Shown one piece after another: positions 42,228 through 49,430 of a stretch of 64,000 nucleotides of DNA. Numbering within the stretch: position 1 is the first letter of the stretch; every line of letters starts with the position of its first letter. Under the pieces are notes generated by a model. That model was not told where the DNA came from. It made no database searches and saw nothing but the letters and a program-made list of their open reading frames with translations. Origin of the DNA: Pseudanabaena sp. Chao 1811 (GTDB lineage Bacteria > Cyanobacteriota > Cyanobacteriia > Pseudanabaenales > Pseudanabaenaceae); NCBI RefSeq assembly GCF_027942295.1, contig NZ_CP101416.1, forward strand, positions 3,086,501 through 3,150,500, given 5' to 3'. Made by a program: the position numbers and the translations under genes.

Positions 42228-42415
42228 TGAACATGGATTAGATTGGATTACGCCGATGTTTGAACACGGATTAGACGGATTAAAGGATTACACTGATTTT
42301 TGAACACGGATTTGATGGGATTACGCTGATTTCACGGATTTTTTTGGATACTCTCAAGAAAGTTAAAATCTGTGTAATCCTTTAATCCTTCTAATCTGTG
42401 ATTCAGACTTTTATT
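42228..42415. repeat. Iterated ACACGGATT/GATTAC repeat block, right of GxxExxY gene
   Basis: This block has the same short units as 41588-41844 (GAACACGGATTAGACGGATT, GGGATTACGCTGATTTCACG), ending in the second copy of the 99-base direct repeat (42317-42415). The last 13 bases overlap the 3' end of hsdS-B, whose final codons and stop are therefore part of the repeat. Confidence 0.8.
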
Positions 42416-43526
42416 TTGCCTGTGACGACATCGTTGATTAGGGTTTTACGCAATTCTTTGAGTTTTTCGATTTGGGTGTTGATGGTTTGGATGATTTGGT
42501 CTATTTGTGCGGTTTTCTTATCAAGATAATCTGCGATCGCCTTTTGTTCGGAGAGTGGAGGAACAACAATTGATATAGAACGAAAATTATCTTTATTGAG
42601 CTTGGGTTGTGCAGTAGCAGTCATTTGTACTCGAAATTGTTCAAAGCAGCAAATGCTACTAAGATGATAATTGATAAATCTTTTAAATAATCTATTGCTG
42701 AAAATTGCTAAGAACATATTAGGACCTAAAGTGGCTTTGAAATTAATTTCAGGAACCATCTTGACCAATCCTGTATAGGCTCCAACATTTGCAATCAATA
42801 TTTCACCACCATTTATTTTGGTTTTTGCGAGGAATTCATAAGCATTTTTATCCACATACAAACCATCATTTGTTAAGTCATGACGCAAATCAGTCAACCT
42901 TACAAGTCGAGCATAGCCATTCTCTTGATAAGTAACGTTCTCAGCTAAACTCGCAAATGATCCATTAGCTGTGTAGTCTGTAAGTACTCGCAAAGAACGT
43001 TTTATCAATTCACAACTCCAATGCTCAGGAATTTCACCGATCCACTTAATGCCGCTATCTTTCATCGGCACAGACTTATCAAGCCCGCGAGTCACGGTTT
43101 CATTGATGAGAGACTGTTTGAGCTTGCCGTATTGTGTTGCTTTTTGGGTGAGCAGGTCAATTTTGCGATCGCATTGTGCTGTTTTGGTATCGAGGTAAGT
43201 AGCGATCGATTCTTGTTCAGAAATAGGGGGAACTAAAATATCAATATTTGATAGGCTATTAAGGTAAATACCTGGCTGAGCGGAATAACTGGTATTAGAC
43301 CATAATACATTTTGGAAATAAGAAGAACTAACAAAATAGAAGAAAAATTTGCTGTTTAAAATTTTAATAATTGGTCTTAAAGTAGCAAGACTTCTTTGGG
43401 TAACAAATTCAGTCATACCTGAAGAGACTAATGCAACCTTCCCCAGAGAGTGTAAAGTGAAGTGTGTAAAGTCTGGGATATATACAGAGAGATGATCTAG
43501 ACACACAATTACCAACACTAAAACTG

Positions 43527-44738
43527 ATGAATATACGCAAAGAATTGCTCGACGAATTGCTGCAAGAATGTAAAACACCACCTGACCTATTCGGAGAAGG
43601 AGGCATTCTGAAACAACTGACAACCGCGTTGGTGGAGAGAGCCTTGGAAGCAGAACTATCAACCCATCTGGGATACGGTAAGCACGAACCAAGACCAGAA
43701 GGACAAACCAACAGTCGCAATGGCTATAGCCAGAAAAAAGTGCAAGGTGACTTTGGCGTAGCCGAAATCGCAGTCCCCCGAGATCGGCAAGGGGAGTTTG
43801 AACCGCAGATGGTGAAGAAAGGACAAAGTCGCTTGTCAGGACTAGATGAAAAGATCATTGCTCTCTACGCACGAGGTATGAGTGTCAGGGATATTCAAGC
43901 CCAGTTGCAAGAAATGTATGGTGTTGAAGTATCACCAACACTTATTTCCAATGTTACAGATGCAGTAATTGACGAGGTGAAGCAATGGCAAAACCGTCCC
44001 CTTGAAGCAGTCTATCCAATCGTCTTTCTGGACTGTCTAGTCATCAAAGTCCGAGACAATGGCAGAGTGATTAACAAATCCTTGTACTTTGCCTTGGGCG
44101 TGAATATGGACGGGTACAAGGAATTACTGGGTATGTGGATTTCTCCGAATGAAGGTGCGAAATTCTGGTTGTCAGTACTCACCGAAATTCACAACCGTGG
44201 GGTCAAAGATATTTTGATTGCCTGTGTCGATGGCTTGACTGGTTTCCCTAATGCGATTGAGACGGTATTTCCTAAAACTCAGGTGCAGTTATGCATTGTC
44301 CACATGGTCAGAAACTCGGTCGCTTTTGTACCTTGGCAACAACGCAAGCAAGTTTGTGCTGACCTCAAGGCTATTTATAGCGCGGCGACGGAATCGGAGG
44401 CTGAGTTTAATCTCGAACTCTTTGCTGAAAAGTGGGACAAGCAATATCCATCAATCTCCAAGTCTTGGCGCAGTCATTGGGCAAACATTATCCCCTTCTT
44501 TGCTTTCCCGACCGAGATTCGCAGGGCGATTTATACCACCAATGCGATTGAGTCGATGAACAGTAGTTTGCGGAAGGTGATTAAATCCCAACAGATTTTT
44601 CCCTCTGATGATGCTGCTTTCAAGCTCGTTTATTTAGCAATGCGGAATATCTCGAAGAAGTGGACGATGCCGATTCGTGATTGGAAACCTGCTCTTAATC
44701 GCTTTGCCATCCTCTTCGAGGATCGTCTCCACGTCTAG
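43527..44738 (+). CDS. IS256-family (mutator-type) transposase
   Basis: The 403-residue transposase has the N-terminal [30 protein letters not shown] and the catalytic residues in [12 protein letters not shown] (Asp), [14 protein letters not shown] (Asp) and [15 protein letters not shown] (Glu). The mutator signature C-I-V-H-M-V-R appears in [10 protein letters not shown]. The frame is complete, so the protein is probably active. The fragment at 18461 comes from a near-identical element. Confidence 0.95.
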   Translation: MNIRKELLDELLQECKTPPDLFGEGGILKQLTTALVERALEAELSTHLGYGKHEPRPEGQTNSRNGYSQKKVQGDFGVAEIAVPRDRQGEFEPQMVKKGQSRLSGLDEKIIALYARGMSVRDIQAQLQEMYGVEVSPTLISNVTDAVIDEVKQWQNRPLEAVYPIVFLDCLVIKVRDNGRVINKSLYFALGVNMDGYKELLGMWISPNEGAKFWLSVLTEIHNRGVKDILIACVDGLTGFPNAIETVFPKTQVQLCIVHMVRNSVAFVPWQQRKQVCADLKAIYSAATESEAEFNLELFAEKWDKQYPSISKSWRSHWANIIPFFAFPTEIRRAIYTTNAIESMNSSLRKVIKSQQIFPSDDAAFKLVYLAMRNISKKWTMPIRDWKPALNRFAILFEDRLHV

Positions 44739-44772
44739 CTTCTAGACTTTACACATTTTACTTGACAGTCTC

Positions 44773-44883
44773 GGACGATGCCGATTCGTGATTGGAAACC
44801 TGCTCTTAATCGCTTTGCCATCCTCTTCGAGGATCGTCTCCACGTCTAGCTTCTAGACTTTACACATTTTACTTGACAATCTC
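44773..44883 (+). repeat. Tandem duplication of the IS256 3' terminal 111 bases
   Basis: Positions 44773-44883 repeat 44662-44772 with one base change near the end (GACAATCTC against GACAGTCTC). The repeat includes the last 77 transposase bases and the right inverted repeat. The element therefore has two right ends in series, and only the outer one abuts the target duplication. Confidence 0.95.
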
Positions 44884-45199
44884 CTTCCCCATAGTCGCTC
44901 CAACAACTGCTAATTGTAAATCACCTTCCTTAATCTTCAATGATTTTGATATCGTTTTATAATCTTCTTCTGAGATAAAGCTATCGTCATCTAAAAATAT
45001 AAATTTTGAATTTACAATGTTTCTAACGCTTAGTAATGGATAACCAATATCTACCCTACTAAAAGATCCATGAGTTCCATCTCTTATATGTGAACATATA
45101 GTTTTCGCTTTTCTAACTTCCCAATGCTCAGGCACATCACCCAACCACTCAATCCCACTATCCTTATAAACTGGATACTTTTTAACCGACAATTGATAA

Positions 45200-45796
45200 T
45201 TATTCATTAAATACTATATCCTCATAAACCTGTTCAATCTGGCAATTGAAATTAACACTTTTTAGCTCGATCGCATCCCCTTTTTGATAGTTAATAATTC
45301 GCCAGTCACCCGTTTCAGTTTTGCGGAATAATTCGATCTCGATCGCATCTACACTGACTAAAACATATTCTTGCAAACTAGGATTACGGCGGTACATTTT
45401 AAACTTGTTGCCGCGTTCGCATAGCGTCTCCGAAGGAGATTCATAGGCTTCTGTGCTGGGGGATAAGACCTCAATGATCAGACAAGGATAGGTAATGTAT
45501 TGGTTTGTCGTCTTATCGCGATCGTCACAGGTCACACTGATATCTGGATAGACATACTTCGTCGCGCCGACAATACTTACTCGGCAATCAGAATTAAGAG
45601 TTTTACAGCCGCTTCCGCGCAGATGAGTTTTAAGTAGAGCCAGAAAGTTTCCCGCAATATCCCCATGATCGATCGTGCCGCCACTCATCGCATAAACTTC
45701 GCCATCGATGTACTCATGACGTTCTAATTGTTTTTCCTCCCATGCGAAATATTCTTCGGGAGTAAACTTCGGAAAATGTTCTTTTAATGCAATCAT
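45200..45796 (-). CDS. Uma2 family (DUF820) putative endonuclease with in-frame repeat insertion
   Basis: The protein has 198 residues. Uma2 features are FTPEEYFAWEEKQLERHEYIDG.VYAMSGG, GCKTLNSDCRV, YPDISVTCD and PCLIIEVLSPSTEAY (catalytic acids). The usual family text AY(D/E)RGNKFKMYR is split here by eight extra residues (SPSETLCE) encoded by a 24-base repeat at 45416-45439. The gene lies in the hsd operon between brnA and hsdS. The product probably still folds because the insertion is at a loop after the core; its role is unknown. Confidence 0.88.
   Translation of the reverse strand: MIALKEHFPKFTPEEYFAWEEKQLERHEYIDGEVYAMSGGTIDHGDIAGNFLALLKTHLRGSGCKTLNSDCRVSIVGATKYVYPDISVTCDDRDKTTNQYITYPCLIIEVLSPSTEAYESPSETLCERGNKFKMYRRNPSLQEYVLVSVDAIEIELFRKTETGDWRIINYQKGDAIELKSVNFNCQIEQVYEDIVFNE
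45416..45439. repeat. 24-base short dispersed repeat inserted in the Uma2 gene
   Basis: TTCGCATAGCGTCTCCGAAG plus GAGA resembles the GCGTAGCGTCTC...GAGA short repeats common in filamentous cyanobacteria. Its length is divisible by three, and a TTC triplet occurs at its start and just after it, consistent with a duplicated target. Confidence 0.7.
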
Positions 45797-45865
45797 CTAA
45801 AAAACTTTAAATATTTACTCAAATTTTATTCTGCATGGCAATCTCTAGAAACACAAACATGACAT

Positions 45866-46147
45866 TTAAACATTTAAATAAGCCTTATTTGCCTCAGCAT
45901 AAATCTTTAAAGCCATAGCCATCTGACGCTCTGCCGAATCCCCCTGAGACTCAAACCACGCCAACACATCTTGATCAATCTTTAACGTTATCGTTGCCTG
46001 ACTCTTAGGAGCGCGACGTACCACAGCCTTAGCAAACATCTCTGGTGTAACCTCTGGGCAATCAGAAAAATCAATATCCTCATCAGACATTGCATCCAAT
46101 CTCGCCAAATCAGTTTCAGACTTGTTCAAAATAGACTTGTTGTTCAT
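45866..46147 (-). CDS. brnA: BrnA-family antitoxin
   Basis: The 93-residue protein has the BrnA opening (LARLDAMSDEDIDFSDCPEVTPEMFAKAVVRRAP) and a ribbon-helix-helix-like SQATITLKIDQDVLAWFESQG. The tail AERQMAMALKIYAEANK replaces the common GYQTRINAMLR helix, so the C-terminus is unusual. It overlaps the brnT end by 32 bases, as expected for this toxin-first operon. It should bind BrnT and repress the promoter. Confidence 0.88.
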   Translation of the reverse strand: MNNKSILNKSETDLARLDAMSDEDIDFSDCPEVTPEMFAKAVVRRAPKSQATITLKIDQDVLAWFESQGDSAERQMAMALKIYAEANKAYLNV

Positions 46148-46385
46148 ATTTAGTAGCCTTTCTCGCAGAAATAATACGGACTAAATCATCATTCTCAGTA
46201 TGAACGACAGCAATTACCCGACCCTGAAACAACCCAAAAGTTACAAATCGCTGCTCACCATAATTATAGCGATCGTCCTCGACTGTTACAGTATCGCCAT
46301 CAAAAACAGATGAAACATCCGCAAAGTCAAAACCATGCTTACGAATATTAGTTAAACGCTTATTTTCATCCCATTCAAATCTCAT
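46116..46385 (-). CDS. brnT: BrnT-family ribonuclease toxin
   Basis: The 89-residue protein has family motifs FEWDENKRLTNIRKHGFDF at the start, a central EQRFVTFGLFQGRVIAVVHT and RIISARKATKYEQQVYFE at the end, all typical of BrnT. It is an RNA-cleaving toxin neutralised by BrnA. Its ATG is two bases from the hsdM-B stop, so the pair is transcribed as part of the RM operon. It appears intact. Confidence 0.92.
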   Translation of the reverse strand: MRFEWDENKRLTNIRKHGFDFADVSSVFDGDTVTVEDDRYNYGEQRFVTFGLFQGRVIAVVHTENDDLVRIISARKATKYEQQVYFEQV

Positions 46386-46387
46386 GA

Positions 46388-48445
46388 TTAACTATCAATT
46401 ATTAATTTTTCCAATTCTTGTAGCTCCTGATCGAGAGATGCAATTTCTCCCAAAATCTCCTCAACCGATCGCAACTTTTCAGGCTTATAAAACACCTTAT
46501 TAAAATTAATCTCCACACCCACCACATTCTCCAAATACTCAAACGGTTTCGTAATATATTTCGCCATAAACGCCGCGATCGCCTCCCGATTTGTCACCTC
46601 ATCGCGATGAAACGGAATAATCTCATAATCCTTTTGGTAGTCAGGAGTTAACTCCACCGTAATCTCAATGCGTTCTGCCTGAGTTTTAGACGCTTTTTTA
46701 AAAGCCGACTTCACCACAATCTTTCCGCAGCCTAACTCATCACGCTTCGAGCCAGATTGTTTGATAATTGTTTCGCGATCGCTATCAAAACTATAAACAG
46801 CCTTATCCGTCGTCACCACCAACGGCTGATCCTTATAGTCCAACGAGTCCACAAACGGCTTAATGTCCTGCTCATACAACTCAGCCAACGAGCCAAACTT
46901 AGCCGCGTCATAATCGGTGATTGTAAACTCAGTCAGCGATCGCACCCCGTTGTCTAACGCGATCGGCGCTAACTTGAGACTAGTCTTACCATCCTTGAGA
47001 TGACTCGCAAAACTCCGACCCTGCTCATCCACATTCGTGAGCATAATCCCCTGCTTATTGAAATAGAAAAACTCCTTGTCAAACACCCGCGCATAGTCAT
47101 TGTCCACAAACCGCGCCAAAGTTTCCGCAATTTCTAAACGGCTTGCCTCATCAATTTCCTTGCGCTTTGAACCCTTGTTTTTCTTGAGCGGCTTAAACTT
47201 TTCACTCGCATTAATCAGCATCACCTTATCCTTGCGATCGCTCGACTTGCGCTTATTCAACACCCACAGATAAGTATAAATACCCGTATTAAAAAACTCA
47301 TCCGTCGGCAACTGGATCACCGCCTCCACAATATCGATATCCAACATCCACTTGCGAATATTGCTCTCCGCCGAACCCGCATCGCCACTAAACAGCGTCG
47401 AGCCATTGTGAACTACCACACCCATACCCTGCTCACTCAGCTTCGAGATCAAATGCTGCATAAACAACAACTGACCATCAGAAATTGACGGCACATACTG
47501 AAAGCGCTGTGTCTTATCGTCCTTAATTGCTTTTTCGTAACCCTTCCAACTCACCCCATAGGGCGGATTGGCAATCACCACCTCAAATTCATCATTGTAA
47601 AACTTGTCATCCGTGAGCGTATTGCCATGCTCGATCTTAGAATCCAACCGAAACCGACTCTCAATCTTTGCCAACGCATACAGCGCATCATTCCAGTCCT
47701 GCCCAAAAGTCTGAGTCAGCCGTTGCACCTTGGCATTAATCCGATCCTCCACCCCAAACAGCAAATTTCCGCCACCACAGGTGCAGTCATAAATTTTTAA
47801 AAGGCGATCGCTATCCTCAATCTTCGAGGCAATAATTTCCGCAATCAGCCCGATCACATCATCAGGCGTATACTGTTCCCCCGCAGTCTCCGCCGAAATA
47901 TCCGCCCAACGCCGCTTAATATGCTCCTCTAAAGTCGTGATTGCCGAGTTATCAAAGGGCTTTAAGTCAATACCACTCCATTCTTTGGTGTAGCCCAGCA
48001 AAACTTTTTTCGCCTTTAGTTTCGCAATTACACCCTTGATATCCAGAAACTTTTCCCCATCCGTCGCCTCAACGCCTAATAAATCTCTAGTTTCTCCATC
48101 AAAACCATGCAAATAAGCCTCAAAGTCAATATCAAAGGATTTATCATTCTGGCAAATATCCTTCAAGGTCTGATTCTTCTCAAAAATAAACTTGTTATAG
48201 CCCTGACCGCGATCTTGAATTAGCGTCATCCGATCCTCTGCATCCAGATCCGCCAACTCAGCCTCCCCAATTTCGGCAGTCAGTTCATCCAGCATCCTGA
48301 TCAAACGACTTTCGATCATCACCAAAGCAAAAAAAGGCATCATGTAAGACGGCCATTCTGACTCCTTAATCCCACAGCCGCGCAGTAGATCCGCCGTTGC
48401 CCAGATCCTTGATTCGTATTGAAGAATGTTATTGTTATCAGTCAT
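46388..48445 (-). CDS. hsdM: Type I DNA methyltransferase subunit, system B
   Basis: The protein has 685 residues. The AdoMet-binding region is IYDCTCGGGNLLFG (near 225) and the catalytic motif IV is ANPPYGVSW (near 293). The N-terminal helical region (IWATADLLRGCGIKESEWPSY) and long C-terminal extension with coiled-coil-like ILGEIASLDQELQELEKL are typical of the larger HsdM type. The gene is intact, but its specificity subunit is disrupted, so directed methylation by this system is probably lost. It is first in the hsdM-brnT-brnA-uma2-hsdS operon. Confidence 0.94.
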   Translation of the reverse strand: MTDNNNILQYESRIWATADLLRGCGIKESEWPSYMMPFFALVMIESRLIRMLDELTAEIGEAELADLDAEDRMTLIQDRGQGYNKFIFEKNQTLKDICQNDKSFDIDFEAYLHGFDGETRDLLGVEATDGEKFLDIKGVIAKLKAKKVLLGYTKEWSGIDLKPFDNSAITTLEEHIKRRWADISAETAGEQYTPDDVIGLIAEIIASKIEDSDRLLKIYDCTCGGGNLLFGVEDRINAKVQRLTQTFGQDWNDALYALAKIESRFRLDSKIEHGNTLTDDKFYNDEFEVVIANPPYGVSWKGYEKAIKDDKTQRFQYVPSISDGQLLFMQHLISKLSEQGMGVVVHNGSTLFSGDAGSAESNIRKWMLDIDIVEAVIQLPTDEFFNTGIYTYLWVLNKRKSSDRKDKVMLINASEKFKPLKKNKGSKRKEIDEASRLEIAETLARFVDNDYARVFDKEFFYFNKQGIMLTNVDEQGRSFASHLKDGKTSLKLAPIALDNGVRSLTEFTITDYDAAKFGSLAELYEQDIKPFVDSLDYKDQPLVVTTDKAVYSFDSDRETIIKQSGSKRDELGCGKIVVKSAFKKASKTQAERIEITVELTPDYQKDYEIIPFHRDEVTNREAIAAFMAKYITKPFEYLENVVGVEINFNKVFYKPEKLRSVEEILGEIASLDQELQELEKLIIDS

Positions 48446-48540
48446 GCAAAATTTTTTAGCTACAGCTTTTGAAAGTATAGTAGCTACAAGCCACCAAGAA
48501 AGATTCGCCCAAAAATTCGATTCAGCTAAACATCAAAAGT

Positions 48541-49407
48541 ATGACTGCTCAGTTTCATCATGTCCCCGTCCTTGCCGAACCCACGATCGCAGGTTTAGAA
48601 ATCGTTGCAGGTGGAATATATCTCGATTGCACCGTGGGTGGTGGTGGTCATAGCGCCTTGATTTTGCAAGCGGCGGAGAATGTGAGCTTAGTGGGAATCG
48701 ATCGCGATGAAATGGCGATCGCTGCGGCTAGTGAAAATCTCAAAAACTATGCAGATAGAGTTAGTTTTTGGCGGGGCAACTTTTGTGAATATAAACCCGC
48801 ACCAGATTTAAAGTTTGATGGCATTCTTGCAGATTTGGGGGTGAGTTCAACCCAGTTTGATGTTGCCGAGCGAGGCTTTAGCTTTCGAGAATCTGGCGAT
48901 CTCGATATGCGAATGGATAATCGCCAAACCCTTACAGCCGCCGAAATTATCAATCACTATAAAGAAGCGGAACTTGCGGATATCTTTTTTAAACTTGGTG
49001 AAGAAAGATTATCGCGAAGGATTGCGCGTCAGATTGTGGAGAAGCGTCCTTTTAGAACTACTTTAGAATTGGCTAATGCCATCTCCGCTTGTGTTCCCGC
49101 CAGCTATCGTCATGGCAGGATTCACCCCGCCACCCGCACTTTTCAGGCTTTACGCATCGCCGTTAATCGCGAGTTAGAAAGTCTCGAAAAATGGCTAGCC
49201 GTTGCACCCAATTGGTTAAAAACTGGCGGCAAAATTGCGGTGATTACTTTCCATAGTTTAGAAGACCGCATTGTCAAACATACCTTTCGCGAAGACGATC
49301 GCCTTCAAGTAATCACCAAAAAAGTGATCATCGCCACCGATGAAGAAATTCGCGCCAATCCGCGATCGCGATCGGCGAAATTACGCATCGCACAGAAAAA
49401 GGAATAA
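48541..49407 (+). CDS. rsmH: 16S rRNA (cytosine1402-N4)-methyltransferase
   Basis: The protein has 288 residues. RsmH motifs are [28 protein letters not shown] (AdoMet binding), [25 protein letters not shown] and the C-terminal [16 protein letters not shown]. It methylates N4 of C1402 in the decoding centre of 16S rRNA. It is a stand-alone gene, divergent from hsdM-B, and converges with polA at a shared hairpin. Confidence 0.96.
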   Translation: MTAQFHHVPVLAEPTIAGLEIVAGGIYLDCTVGGGGHSALILQAAENVSLVGIDRDEMAIAAASENLKNYADRVSFWRGNFCEYKPAPDLKFDGILADLGVSSTQFDVAERGFSFRESGDLDMRMDNRQTLTAAEIINHYKEAELADIFFKLGEERLSRRIARQIVEKRPFRTTLELANAISACVPASYRHGRIHPATRTFQALRIAVNRELESLEKWLAVAPNWLKTGGKIAVITFHSLEDRIVKHTFREDDRLQVITKKVIIATDEEIRANPRSRSAKLRIAQKKE

Positions 49408-49430
49408 TCACAACGCAATGTGTTGTGATT
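49404..49430. terminator. Hairpin between rsmH and polA
   Basis: TAATCACAAC and GTTGTGATTA form 10-base arms around GCAATGT. The arms include the stop codons of both convergent genes. Confidence 0.6.

Larger units (their letters stand above)
43446..44883 (+). mobile_element. IS256-family insertion sequence in hsdS-B
   Basis: The left end GAGAGTGTAAAGTGAAGTGT and right end (inverted) GAGATTGTCAAGTAAAATGT are imperfect inverted repeats. The 8-bp direct repeat CTTCCCCA at 43438-43445 and 44884-44891 is the duplication size of this family. The element carries a full-length transposase and an extra tandem copy of its last 111 bases. Total length is 1438 bp, or 1327 bp without the extra copy. Confidence 0.96.
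42403..45207 (-). pseudogene. hsdS: Type I specificity subunit, system B, interrupted by IS256
   Basis: The 5' part (45207-44884, 108 codons) holds the start of the first recognition domain (IEWLGDVPEHWEVRKAKTIC). The 3' part (43437-42403) holds the rest, the central repeat IATYLDTKTAQCDRKIDLLT, the second domain (IKWIGEIPEHWSCELIKRSL) and the terminal repeat IADYLDKKTAQIDQIIQTIN. Removing the IS and one 8-bp copy restores VVGATMGKVALVSSGMTE in frame, giving 452 residues. The start overlaps the Uma2 gene by eight bases. A read-through frame from inside the IS (43692) joins the 3' part. Confidence 0.95.

Noticed and set aside
41588-42415. ACACGGATT repeats as a CRISPR array
   Set aside because: Units vary in length, occur in both orientations and lack regular spacer spacing.
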